Assembly: GCA_036417435.1 (NCBI GenBank)
Contig: CM070911.1
Location: forward strand, 5,332,001 to 5,396,000
DNA length: 64,000 bases
From: Inia geoffrensis
Taxonomy: Eukaryota; Chordata; Mammalia; Artiodactyla; Iniidae
Direction: 5' to 3'
Shown here: one piece after another, positions 44,230 through 55,308 of the stretch
Layout of the letters: every line of letters begins with the position of its first letter
Position numbering within the stretch: the first letter of the stretch is position 1
Translations under genes and position numbers: made by a program
Notes under the pieces: generated by a model
What the model was told of the DNA's origin: nothing
Database searches by the model: none
Seen by the model: the letters and a program-made list of their open reading frames with translations, nothing else

Positions 44230-45080
44230 TGTTTTCTTCAAACTTTTGAGTGGCCCCCATTATTCTAAGGATAAGCCCAAGCCTCTGATGAACAGCATCC
44301 TTCTTGATCTGATCTCTGATCCTTACCCCACCTCATTGTCTGTCACCTCTGCACAGGCAGCTGTCTTCTCACCACTCCTACTTCCTGGCCTGACTGTAGT
44401 GGATGCTGCTGTGTGGCCCAGACCTGGGGGAGGACTGAAGCACTCGTTCCCCGGATGCTGGGAATATCGGCAACTGACAGCTCTCAGCTAAATCCCTCTC
44501 CAAGAATCGTCCCCAGCCAAAGACAGCTACCTAGATGAAAGTAACACCCTTCAGGGTAGGGGCATTGAGCCCTAGGATGGCTCAATGTGGCGGCATAAGA
44601 TCCTGGCCCCTGGCCCTAAGCAGGACAACTCTGAAGGGAAGTCCCAGTCAGCTTTGAGATTGGCTTGTACTACAGCTGCAGCCCGGTTCACAGGCCCCTT
44701 CTGACCAATTCTACTTCCTCACTCCCCAGTAGAAGATCCTGGGGAAACCCTCCAGAAACGTATTGCAGGCACATCTCCATCTAAACAAGCTGTCTCCTGG
44801 GAAACCAGGCCCAAGTCACTTATGACTGCTACGTTATGTTGCTCATTTTCCCGATCCCAGGTTTATATTTACCCAGAATGTCCTCTCCCACAGATCCGTG
44901 CTGCTTCTTTCAGAGTCCTTTCAGTTTTTTCCTTAGCCCCCTACAAAGAGTTGACCACGTGCTACAGGTGATCCTTCAGGACAGAGATGCTGTACTTCCT
45001 TCTTTGCACACCTCCTGCTTAGGCCACTGCCTACCACAGGGTAACCGTTCAATACACATTTCTCATGAGACAAAATGAAA
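44230..45080 (+). mobile_element. L2 LINE 3' region, split
   Basis: The left part (44230-44410) has gagtggcccccattattcta, aggataagcccaagcctctg and ttcttgatctgatctctgat. The right part (44821-45080) has tacccagaatgtcctctccc and agatgctgtacttccttctt, then aaccgttcaatacacatttc. About 410 bp of LTR-like sequence separates them. Confidence 0.65.
44411..44820 (+). mobile_element. Possible LTR remnant inside L2
   Basis: The sequence between two collinear L2 parts is unlike L2 and ends with tctacttcctcactccccag and acatctccatctaaacaagc then tgtctcctgggaaaccaggc, similar in style to LTR ends of MLT/MER type. Family not identified and no target duplication found. Confidence 0.35.
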
Positions 45081-45344
45081 GAATGATCCTCCAACAGGAA
45101 GAGTTCAAGCCTGTGGGAGGTGAAAACCATTCAGTTTGGGACAATAGAGCAGAAATACGCTGTCCCTTCAAGCAAATCAATCCACTGACTAATCAGTTGT
45201 CCTTGAAGAAGACATAAATACTCAAATAGTGGGAAAGTCACTAAATCGAGACTTAGCATTGGTTGAGTGAGGGCATGAATTATTAGCCTGTCTTCTTAGA
45301 GGCCAGAGAGTTTGAAAGTACGGTTGCTTTTTATCTGAATGAAT

Positions 45345-45560
45345 TTATTGATTCAGTTATTGGTTTTACTGTTGATGCCAGGTGCCATGCTAAGTAAGGT
45401 GGCCACTAAGTCTCATAAAGGCCCCAGGAGCATGAACTAAATGAACCATAATGCATATGGCAGAGTGACAAGTGCCGCAGAAGAAGGACATACAGAAGTC
45501 TACAGAATTGAGGGATCTCATTAGGCAGGTCACATATCGTATTCAGGCTCAATCCTCAAA
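45345..45560 (-). mobile_element. L2 LINE 3' region, diverged
   Basis: Antisense L2-like order: ccaggtgccatgctaagtaa, ggccactaagtctcataaag, gagtgacaagtgccgcagaa and gagggatctcattaggcagg. Confidence 0.45.
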
Positions 45561-46184
45561 ATGGGAACCAGGTCAGCTGTGCTCTGACCATTCTGGATTC
45601 TGATTTAGGGTCTCGCATTCATAAGCATAAGGCTATGTCTTGGGTTAGAGGTTGTCAGGTCTGCATAGGAACTCATCTAATATTAAGTCAAGAGGTGGAG
45701 GAATCAGAGGTGTGGAGAATTTATTTTCAATGCAGTCCTGGAGAAGTGGGGCAGAGTCAGACCAGAAGAGGGTGTGTGGTGACCAAAGAGCTCACACATT
45801 TGACCAAGACACTGGAAGCTCCACTCCTGAAAGCCGCTGCCCCTCCCACCACCCGGTGCAGGGGAAGACCCTGCAGAAGGCTTTGTTCCAGGCAGGGTGG
45901 CCTTGGGAACTGGTTGGTAGGGAATTTGTTGGTGTAGAGTAGTGTTTGTGAAAGCAAAACCCATGGGCCATCTGCATTACAATCGCTTGGATGCTGGCAA
46001 AAACGCAGATGCAAAGGGTCTTCCCTATTCATAGCTAAATCAACATCTATAGGTTTGAGTCCCAAATCTGCATTTTAAAAGACTGCTGGGTATTGTATAC
46101 ACACTGAATTTAAGAATCAAGAATCACTGGTGTGGATACTTGGGGAGTTGCAAAGCACAGGCAGGTTCTTTTCTTTAACTGGGT
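45561..46184. other. Unassigned sequence
   Basis: No gene or repeat recognised. Overlapping frames of 86-102 codons on both strands (45635-46065) compete with each other and lack domains. Confidence 0.35.
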
Positions 46185-46410
46185 TTGTGTGTGGTGTGTG
46201 TGTATATGGTACGTGTGTATGTGGTGTATGTGTATGTGAGGCATATGTGTGTGTGTGGTGTGTGTGTGTGTGAGTGGTATGTGTGATGTGTATTATGTGT
46301 GTGATGTATATGTGCTGTTGTGGTGTGTGTATGTGATGTGTGTGCGATGTGTGTGTATGTGGGATATGTGTATGTGAGGTGTGTGTGTGTATGTACGTGA
46401 TGTGTGTGCA
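46185..46410. repeat. GT-rich imperfect minisatellite
   Basis: About 225 bp of mixed (TGTG), TATGTG and TGTGATG units. The 104-codon Thr/His-rich frame on the minus strand is produced by the repeat and is not a gene. Confidence 0.92.
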
Positions 46411-47882
46411 TATTTAAGAGCAGTAATAGAAGTTTGAAAAAGGCGGAAGACACTGATTCAGAGAGCGAGCAGGCCATTACAGTGTACAACTGGTGTCAAG
46501 CACTATCGTTCTGTTAACTATCAATAAAACAGGCTTTACGCTTCTGCCTAAGACTAGTGTCTGGCCTCCCTAATGTAACACAGTAATTACTTTAATAAGA
46601 CAATAAAACTGCTTTGAGGAAGTAAATGTAACACTAAAGCTCCTTCTCAAGTGTGGAATCTGAAAACATTATTCCCAAATAGAATTCAAATGCATTTTGC
46701 AGTGAAGTTTTCTCCAGTGCTCGCTACTTTGAATAGCAGACAAGGAAGGAAGGTGTTTGCAGCACTGCTGTTGAGTAGGGAAGGAAGGGTCCAAAAAGTC
46801 CTTTTCTTCTGAAAGTCTGCACAGGTGTCTCAGCCTTCCTTCTTTATTCCTTCTCACCTCATCCAAAGACCAAACAACAACAAAGTGACTTGATACAATC
46901 TCACCCACAGGCCAGCTAAAGTTAGACCAGCCACAGGGGAAGAGTGTGCTTAGGCATCCACATCCCAGCGTCAAGCTAGAAACGGAATGATTAGACAATT
47001 TCTTGAACTTTACGTCTTCTTCCGGGGTGTGTTGTCCACCCTCTCATGAGGATGTGAGCTAGGAAACGTCCGCACTGTGGGTCCCCCTGTGTAGAGGGAC
47101 ACCCGCATCCCAGAGAGAGGAGGGGCCTTATTTCCTGGGGGCAGAATCCGGATGCTGAGGCAGAATTTCTGACTTCCCGATGAGTTCTACTTCTTCCGAA
47201 ATGACAGGGCAGCTCGTTGGAGCTGTCAGCTCACTCGTATGCGTAAAATGACACTAGTACATGCAACCCAAAGATCCAGTTTCTTTAGGGGGTCAATATC
47301 AGAAAATAAGGAAATCAGCAAGCCAGTCTCCTGTCCTGCTGAGTGTCAGGCAGAGGCAAGGCTGTCTGTTCTCCATGTTTAAAAGACTTGAGCCACTTTG
47401 TGGGTGTCCTACAAGACTGAGGGAACAATAAAGCCAAGCAGGTCCCTCTGTGAGAGGGGAGGTGGTCTGTGTGGAAGCAGATGGGTTGTGGGTATTCGGA
47501 GCAAGCATGGCAGAGCAGCCAGGGGAGCGAAAGCCCAAGTACAGTCATAAGCCACCCTATGTGCACGCGCGAGCAGACCCTCTGGAAGGGTCAGTGTGGC
47601 TCTCAGACTATCTCTTGGCCTCCACCTCCCATTTCTAGGCTTTGCAACTAAAAAGTCAAGCGCTTTGGAGGGAGCTCAGAGGAGAACAATAGAGGTAGAT
47701 GCTGAGTGGTTAAGAAATGACCTAGAAAAAAGACTGAAAGTACAAAAATCTCTCCTAAAGGAGAACTAGAACAACCACTTTATTATTAATAAATCACTCT
47801 TTTTCTGCTGACCACAAACTAGGCTCTGTTCTAAATCTGCAATCATTTTACCTCCCACTGAGGTTATAATGGAGATTACTAT
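46411..47882. other. Unassigned sequence
   Basis: About 1.5 kb without a recognised repeat. Frames of 62-109 codons occur on both strands with no domain. Confidence 0.4.
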
Positions 47883-48361
47883 GTGTTATGGGTTGAATCC
47901 CCCCCAAACTCACATATTGGACTTCTAACTTCCAATATCTCAGAATGTGCCTATATTTGGAGATGAGTGTCTTTACAGAGTTGGATTTTTAACTTCCAAT
48001 ATCTCAGAATGTGCCTATATTTGGAGATGTGGGTCTTTACAGAGGAAATCAAGTTAAAATGAGGGCATTCAGGTGGATCTTAATTCAACCTGGCTCATGT
48101 CATTATAAGACGGGGACATTTGGAAACAGAGGCAGAAAGAGGGAAGACAGTGGAAGAGTCCCAGGGAGAAGACAGCCATCCACAAGCCAAGGACAGAGTC
48201 TGGGACAGATTCTCTCTCACAGCCTCCAGAAGAAACCAACACTGCCAACACCTTGATCTTAGACTCCTGGCCTCCAGAAGTGCAGAGATGATACATTTCT
48301 ATTGTTTAAGGCCCCCAGCCTGTGGTGCTTCACGACAGCAGTGCTGGCAAGCTAATTCAGT
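47883..48361 (+). mobile_element. MLT1-type MaLR LTR with internal duplication
   Basis: Sense MLT1: gtgttatgggttgaatcccc, cctatatttggagatgtggg, ctttacagaggaaatcaagt, gccaacaccttgatcttaga, ctcctggcctccagaagtgc and tttctattgtttaaggcccc, ending agctaattcagta. A 64-bp tandem duplication (47917-48044) adds to its length. Confidence 0.88.
47917..48044. repeat. 64-bp tandem duplication inside the LTR
   Basis: Two copies, 47917-47980 and 47981-48044, with about four differences in 64 positions. Both contain caatatctcagaatgtgcct. The unit covers the MLT1 segment near its 5' end. Confidence 0.95.
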
Positions 48362-48480
48362 ATGATTAACCCCATTTTATAGATGAGTAAACTGAGGTAC
48401 AAAAGGCTTAAATAACTCATCCTAAATCACAGCCAGTCAATAGAATCCAGATTCAGACTTAAACTTATTCTAGAGCTCAT
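48362..48480 (-). mobile_element. MIR SINE
   Basis: Antisense MIR: taaccccattttatagatga, gtaaactgaggtacaaaagg and aaatcacagccagtcaatag. It adjoins the MLT1 LTR. Confidence 0.75.
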
Positions 48481-48879
48481 TGCACATTGCAGCCCCTTTG
48501 CTGTTATGAAGATGTGAAAAGCAGATAATGACAACTAAGGTGAATCTGTATGGAAACTAAAGAAGAGACAGAATGAGAAGCTTCAGGATGAAATTAACTG
48601 TAAGGGGGAAACTCAGCCAGCATGGGTGGCCAAACATCAGCACTGGGGAATAAAAGTGACAAAATGAGAACGTAAAACCAACATGCGAAACGTCTTGCAA
48701 AAAGAGATGGAGATGAATTGGATCATGTCCTATGGGGTCCCTCCAGCCCTGCCCTGGCCTGGCGTAGCAAAGCCCACCTTGGACTGGGAAACGGAAGCTG
48801 GAGGCTAGAAGCACCAGAAGGGAACTGGGGTGCCCCGCTGTACACTGACCTGGGGACCAAGATGCCTGCTGCATGCACT
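48481..48879. other. Unassigned sequence
   Basis: No feature recognised. A 105-codon minus-strand frame (48557-48874) has no domain. Confidence 0.3.
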
Positions 48880-49035
48880 GCTATACATTCTTTCATTTTT
48901 GCTTTTAAAGATGAGAAAGCTAAAGCTGAATGTCTGCAGGAGGATGGATATCTCACCTAAAGCCACACAACTAGTGTGAGGGAGATATGGTTCGAATCCA
49001 GATTTACTGGCCCCAAGGTCTGTGCTTCAATCTCT
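48880..49035 (-). mobile_element. MIR SINE
   Basis: Antisense MIR: ttaaagatgagaaagctaaa, gctgaatgtctgcaggagga and tatctcacctaaagccacac then aactagtgtgagggagatat and cgaatccagatttactggcc. Confidence 0.75.
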
Positions 49036-49308
49036 AAAATACAAAAATAGGTGGACCAATCTCTGAAGCCACAGGAGGTGGTGTGCTCTTCCATAGTCAG
49101 ACTTGAGGGACAGATTCCCTTAAAACATAAAGAATGATGTGGGTCAGATCCAGGAGAAGAATTCACAACTAAGAATGTATAGCAGGGCAGCCAGCAGCGT
49201 TTGAGAGAGATCATTAGACGTTTGTCAGTAGAAGGCTTGTGATTCCTTTTGAGCTCATAGCTTTGATGGCTACAACCACAATGCAGAAGACATCATTGTC
49301 TATTGTAG

Positions 49309-49740
49309 TTCTTTTTTTTTTTTAAATTGTAGTTGGCTTATAATAGTTTCAGGTGTACAACATAGTGATTTAGTGATTTGATATTTTTATAGATTACACT
49401 CCAAAAAATAATTATAAAGTATTATAAAATATTGGCTACACATCCTATGCTGTATATACTACATCCTTGTAACTTAGTTATTTTACACCTAGTAGTTTGT
49501 ACCTCTAACTCCCTTCACCTATTTTGCCCTCCCCCATCCCTCTCGCCTCTGGTAACTACTAGTCTGTTCTCTGTATCTGTGAGTCTGTTTCTGTTTTGTT
49601 ATATTCATTTGTTTTATTTTTTAGATTCCACATATAAATGAAAACATACATTTGTCTTTGTCTCTCTGACTTATACCCTCCAGTTCCATCCACGCTGTAG
49701 CAAATAGCAAAATTTCATTGTTTTATATTCTCCTATACCT
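49309..49740 (-). mobile_element. L1 3' UTR and ORF2 end, older copy
   Basis: Antisense L1: T-rich tail, atagtttcaggtgtacaaca, tagtgatttagtgatttgat, tggtaactactagtctgttc, tagattccacatataaatga and ttccatccacgctgtagcaa. More diverged than the young L1 tails elsewhere in the window. Confidence 0.8.
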
Positions 49741-50029
49741 TGTACTGGCTGTTAGTTTCTATTATTTGCTTGGAAAGGCAAGCTTGTATTTAATAAAAGG
49801 ACAAGTTAAACTTTTACACTCACTTTGGGGCACTTGGGCATCAGTGAAAACAATGAAGAGAATTTCTAACAGTAAAATCCTTCAGAGCACACACATATTT
49901 ATTCTGGTCTGCGTCATATCTCAGGAGAGCAGTACTGTAGGACCTGAAAACAATTCCTGTTGAAGCAGTGAACTCTCAAGATTGCATTCACATTAAATCT
50001 GAGCAGTTAAGGGCAGACCAGCTCACTTG

Positions 50030-50125
50030 GTTTTGTATCAATGCCTTTTACATTCCTTGGTACCTAGAAGGGGCTCAGCAAATATTCATGAAAAAAATAT
50101 GCATGAAATGAATGAATATCTCCTA
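50030..50125 (+). mobile_element. L2 LINE 3' terminus
   Basis: The sequence ttggtacctagaaggggctc then agcaaatattcatgaaaaaa and catgaaatgaatgaat fits the L2 3' terminus. Confidence 0.55.
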
Positions 50126-51396
50126 ATCACTTCTGGTTCCTAATCCATCAGTATTAGATCCCTGTGTTTACAAACATCCAGAAGGATGAGATTTGGTGGA
50201 CAAATCTTTAGCACTATCATATTCTTATACTTACTATATTTTTCTTTATTGTTTTCATAACAATTATTAGCAATGCAAATAAGAGTCAAGTTTCTGAGTC
50301 CTTGCTAATTATTAATGTATTGTTAGAGGTCACAGTTGTTCCCAAGAAGCGGTTAACACATATCTGCCTTTACCATTTCTCCTTCAGCCTCCTTTGGGTC
50401 CCTCACCAGCTTGTCCAAACACCAACCTGCTGGTCAATCCAGTGCTCGCACAGACAGGTAAGTGAAAGCTCCCATGGTTCCTCCCTCCAGACGCTTGTTA
50501 GAGACTGAAATTCCAGAGCCGGGGAGAAGCAGTGGACAAACATGGACTGAGCAGGCTCAGTGGCTTCTCTGTGAAAACATTGATGCTTATAAACAAGACA
50601 ATGGCAATTATGTTGGTCACTTTTATTGTCTTGTTTGCATGAAATAAACCCTGGAATAGTTTAGCTGTGACAGTTTCTGGCAGACAGTGAGAAATGTGGC
50701 TTTGCAATAGCTCTTTGGTTCATTAAAATTATTCCTTCATCTTCTCTAAACAGCTTCAAGGGGTCACTAAGGGGAGGGGATGGGCCAGTCTAGTTTCATT
50801 TCGCATGGGGTTGTTCTGACTTACATTAGGCCATGTGGATACTGTATGCTGGCCATCTCTAGTGATGTTCAAAACTGAGAGAGAAAAATACACAGAGAAA
50901 GTAGTTTAGGAAGTGAGATGAATGGTTTTAAATCCACACACTATTTAAATTATAAAAGACAAAACACACATATGAAACTAATTAAAGTTAACCCATTTCA
51001 AAAGCAAGCTTGTAAATGGAAAGAGAGAAAGATCTGATATACACGTCCTTTGGTTTCGTAGTATAATGAGATATTAGTGCTTAAGGAAACTCAGAAGAGT
51101 GTTGAGCACAGAGTATCTCAGAATTATTAGGAGGATGACATGTGATCAAAACTCCATATGTGTGGAGGCTGTATTAATTTCAGTTAATGCAAATGGTGCA
51201 GAACCATTTGTTGATCAAAAGTAGAAATGTTAACATTAATAAAATCAGATTTATTTTATTTGTACATATGAGATTTTACTTATTCTGTTGCTTATTATTC
51301 AGTGGTTTATCATTTTTGAGTAAATCAACAAGTTAAATCATCGTTACTATTCAAGTATTTTCAAAAATTTTAGGCTGCGCTTTATGAGAATATATT
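50126..51396. other. Unassigned, single-copy-like sequence
   Basis: No repeat recognised in about 1.3 kb. The part at 50560-50750 is a possible conserved non-coding segment on style only (balanced AT-rich text with few repeats). No coding evidence. Confidence 0.35.
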
Positions 51397-51409
51397 AAAA
51401 TAATGAGTC

Positions 51410-51578
51410 ACAAGGTGGATGAACAGCAAGGTCTTACTGTGTAGCACACGGAACTGTCTTCAATGTCCTGTGATAAACCATAATGGAAAAGAATATGAAA
51501 AAGGACACTGAATCACTTTGCTGTACAGAAGAAACTAACGCAACATTATAAATCAACTATACTTCAATAAAATTAAAA
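51410..51578 (+). mobile_element. L1 3'-end insertion, sense
   Basis: About 170 bp: gatgaacagcaaggtcttac, tgtgataaaccataatggaa, aatcactttgctgtacagaa and ataaatcaactatacttcaa then taaaattaaa. Flanking repeats AAATAATGAGTC (51398-51409) and AAATAATGACTC (51579-51590), one mismatch, are the target-site duplication. Confidence 0.9.
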
Positions 51579-51590
51579 AAATAATGACTC

Positions 51591-52439
51591 GTCCTCCATC
51601 AGTGCCTCTGGACACACTTACTGAGCAACCTCCATGTGCCAGGTTCTTCATGTGGAGAAAGGGGGACACAAAATACAAAAGTGAATGTTACAAAATCCAT
51701 GTCAACAAGGAGTTCACAAACTAGTCAGGGACCCCTTAATATTACCTAATGTGTTGATTTTTTTTCTCTTTATGGAAAGTAGAAGAAATAGACTGACAAT
51801 TAACCTTGCTCTTCAGCAAGATAAAATATACCATGTCTTGGCATCCCTTTGAGAGTTAAGGCAATTAATACCAGGTAGCTGCTATAACAAACACCTAAAT
51901 CATCCACATGGTTCAGCACAATAAATGTGTCTGTTCTCACACAGAGCATCCTGCAGGTTAAGCAGCTCTCCCTTGCCTTGTAGCTGCTTGGGTTCCAGGT
52001 TCTCCAGATGGCAGAGAGCCATCTGGAGAGGGGCTTGGTGGTAGGGAAAAGGGGACTGGAGGCACCATAGGACGTGGGTGATGATGACGCCTGGAACTGG
52101 GATTTTTCACATCCTCCTATGTTCCACTGGCCAGAACTGAGTCCTACAGCCCCCTCCTAACTGCAGGGGTCGCTAGAAATGTCTTTCTCTTGGGATCCCA
52201 GGAAAAGGTACAAAGTGTGGAATACAGTTTTTTGCCCCTGCCACAGTCTGTTCCGAAAGATAGACCAAAGACCTGCAAAAATAGACACGATAATTCAATG
52301 CTTACAAACATTTTATTTAACAAACTATTTGCTTGGAAATCATGCTGCTTTATTTTGTTTTAATTTTTGATGAAAAATGTGAGCCTAATTTTCCCTTATC
52401 TAAAATACAAAGTTGTTTCTCTATTTGTGACCAAATCCT
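51591..52439. other. Unassigned sequence
   Basis: No repeat or gene recognised; the start (gcctctggacacacttactg, agcaacctccatgtgccagg) is L2-like but too short to call. Confidence 0.35.
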
Positions 52440-52620
52440 GATTAATAAAAGAATGTGACATAAGGGACTTTGATGTTTAAGAGATGAGGCTTTATGTACC
52501 AACCTTCCTACAGGCTTATGATAAAGTAGGGATAATGATTTGTCTTAACATTATAGGATTGTTGAGAGAATTAAATGAGTTAAGAAATGAAGGCACCAGT
52601 AGACCCGATAAAATTAAGGG
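52440..52620 (+). mobile_element. Possible MIR SINE
   Basis: Contains gtagggataatgatttgtct and attataggattgttgagaga then attaaatgagttaagaaatg, close to the MIR 3' half. The 5' half is not recognisable. Confidence 0.5.
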
Positions 52621-53759
52621 AAAATAAATATTCTACCTAATGAGAAAATTGCCATTTCCAAGAGTTTTTTTTTTTTTTTCCCCCACAGTGTTAAAAAAAT
52701 TGCCTTTTTTAGATCTTTTTCATGTGGAGTTGATACCTCTGAGAGTTTTATCTTTCCCTATAGGTCTTTGAAACTTTTATTCCAACTGTTACAACTCTTG
52801 AAGAATAGACAAAGGTCCCAAAGCAGCATAAGTTTCCATGGGCCAGCCCTCAACCCAACTTTGTGAAGCTAAGAAGGCAATAGGATCTGATGAGATTAGG
52901 GCCCAATTAAAATCTTTTCCTTGTTTGTTTAGTATAAAAGGAGAGTTCCAGAATTTAAAATCTTTAACTTTGGTTTATATAGCTGAGACTTCTTATTAAT
53001 GTATGAGATGTGTTTGGCTCCTGGATACATGCTACACACATTTAAAAAAATGAACCATTTTACTACTCTGGGAAGGACTCCATTATGTACCCCAAAGTAT
53101 CACCTTTCTCAGGTTTATCCAAAGAAGTATGGGTGGCATTTACATAATTTGGGAACTAGCCATTGACTGTGGAAAGAAGGGGCCAGGAAACTCCTAATTT
53201 CAAACCTCAGCACCAAGTACCAGATTCCCTATGTTATTATTAAATATTTCCTGTTTCTTCTGCCACCCCCTCAGTCCCCCCAAAGATAATTTTTAGTCAT
53301 TTCTTTGTCTTTGGATCTCACATTTATAAAACCAATATATTTCCTGACAAATATATTCTGAGGTTGCTACATTTTAATTTAATTAATGGTATTGTATAAT
53401 AAGTATAGTGACCATACAACTTATTTTCCAAGCCAGGATACTTTAAGATTTTAAAAGGGAAGTTAGTAATAATTACTCCGAGATAACAGGCAAAAACTGG
53501 GGTTATCTTAGCCCAACTGAGACTTATGATCACATTAAATGTAAATTCAATATTTTTTTAATTCAATATTAAGTTTTTCAGATCTTATATTCAGATTACT
53601 GAGTAGTACTTATTACATGTATTCCCCCATATGCCACCATACACAGAACTAAAATGAATGTCCCCATTTGCTTTTAAAAATCAACATTCCTCTTATTGCC
53701 ACTGAATCTGAATTTGTTTTATCTATTCCTCGCTTATACTTCCAGGCCTGTAAATTGAC
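52621..53759. other. Unassigned AT-rich sequence
   Basis: Includes a T-rich tract at about 52666-52680. No gene recognised. Confidence 0.35.
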
Positions 53760-54190
53760 TATTCATATTCTTTATACTTTGGTCATTTTTCTGATGGGTT
53801 TTTCTTTTCTTGCTCATTTGCAAGAGTTCCTATGTGGTCTATATGTGAATATTTTGTAAATTTAATAATTTATAAATATCTTTTCACTGGTATCTCTTCT
53901 TACAAGTTTGTCTCCAATGTCCTTGATTAAATACAGATTTATATGTTGATGTAGTCCTATCTATCAATTTTCCCTTTATAGTTTATGGCTTTGAAATTCT
54001 ATGGTTGTTCTGAAACATCTTATTATCTGGTAAGGTTTGCCTCTACCTCCTCTCTTCTCTAACATTTCTTAACTATTGAAAATATTGTGACATCAACTTG
54101 CCAATTTCCAAAAAAAGCAAAACTACTACTGAGAATTTACTTAGGATTGCACTGCACTGATAGAAACTATATAGTTTTAAAATTAACTCA
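53760..54190 (-). mobile_element. Old L1 (L1M-like) ORF2 3' region
   Basis: Antisense L1: cattttctgatgggtttttc pattern (53784-53812), catttgcaagagttcctatg, cttacaagtttgtctccaat and ttacttaggattgcactgca. Strongly diverged. Confidence 0.55.
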
Positions 54191-54690
54191 TACAGGGGTG
54201 ATGTCAACAAAAAAGGCAGAGTGAGGACATTTGGAAATTCTTCCATGAAAGCAGTAAACACCCTGGCAAAAAAAAAAAAAAAAATTGTCAGAATCAACCT
54301 TGTCAGAACTCTAGAAATTAGCCAGAGGCTTGAAGCATTCTGAGGAGCATTTATTCAAGAAAAACGACTGTATCTCTGTAAGAAAAGCAAGTTGTAGTAT
54401 AACTTGCCCTATTGCTGTCCTCCTTTCTCCAGCTCTATGAGAGCCTTGAAAACCAATGCTCTGCAATAACAATGAAAATCAGTAGCTTGGCAACCACCAG
54501 AAGAGGCAGAACGGGTGTGGAGTGCCTTCAAAACCCATATTCAGAGAATTCATCACATACAAATAATCCTCAATAAGATAAATAGGTGATTTCTCCTCAG
54601 AAGCATGGAGGCCAGAAAGCAGTGGGATGACAAATTCAGAGGGCTGAAAACTCTCTCATCCAATCAGGGAACTCCTGTGCAGTTCTCTCT
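54191..54690 (+). mobile_element. Possible L1M 5' region fragment
   Basis: The run gatttctcctcagaagcatg, gaggccagaaagcagtggga and tgacaaattcagagggctga resembles the 5' part of old L1M elements. A poly(A) run lies at 54267-54284. Confidence 0.4.
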
Positions 54691-54899
54691 CTCTCTCTCA
54701 TCTTTGGAGTTACTTTTTCTTGATAATGATTTTGTACATTGTTGTTTCGAAAAACTATGTTTTTTGTTGCATTTATACATTGCATCTCTATGACTTTGTA
54801 TACCATTTCCTGGGTGTCAAATTTCTAGCTGGTGTGAAGGAACACTGCTGGGTTTTGCTGATTGACTATCTCTCTGGCCACCTGGCTGAACTTCACGAC

Positions 54900-55060
54900 A
54901 ATAGTAATGGCTCTTCAATTGATGAACCATTTGATTACCCTCACCTCTCTTCGGATTTCTATTGAAATGATCATGTGATCTTCAAATAACAACAATTTCA
55001 TCTCTTCCCTTCTAATCTATAGGTGCATTTCTTCTTTTCTTAATAGGTCCACTCATTCAG
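54900..55060 (-). mobile_element. Possible old L1 ORF2 fragment
   Basis: The run tattgaaatgatcatgtgat, cttcaaataacaacaatttc and atctcttcccttctaatcta matches the antisense L1 ORF2 segment (atctgcaaataacaacaatttcatttcttcc). Short and diverged. Confidence 0.5.
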
Positions 55061-55095
55061 CTGACTGACATTCATAGTACAAATGTTGTACGTTT

Positions 55096-55308
55096 GGGCT
55101 TCCCTGGTGACGCAGTGGTTGAGAGCCCGCCTGCCGATGCAGGGGACGCGTGTTCATGCCCCGGTCCAGGAAGATCCCACATGCCGCAGAGCGGCTGGGC
55201 CCATGAGCCGTGGCCACTGAACCTGCGCATCTGGAGCCTGTGCTCCGCAACGGGAGAGGCCACAACAGTGAGAGGCCCGCGTACCACAAAAAAAAAAAAA
55301 AAAAAAAA
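55096..55308 (+). mobile_element. CHR-2-like SINE
   Basis: Starts GGGCTTCCCTGGTGACGCAG. A box at 55106-55118 and B box (GTGTTCATGCC) near 55150-55160 form the split pol III promoter of the tRNA-derived head. The CHR-2 body follows and ends in about 20 A's. No clear target-site duplication. This is the only plus-strand CHR-2 in the window. Confidence 0.95.

Noticed and set aside
46175..46489. 104-codon Thr/His-rich frame
   Set aside because: By-product of the GT-rich minisatellite.
55096..55308. tRNA gene from A/B boxes
   Set aside because: The boxes belong to the tRNA-derived head of a CHR-2 SINE with SINE body and poly(A); not a functional tRNA gene.
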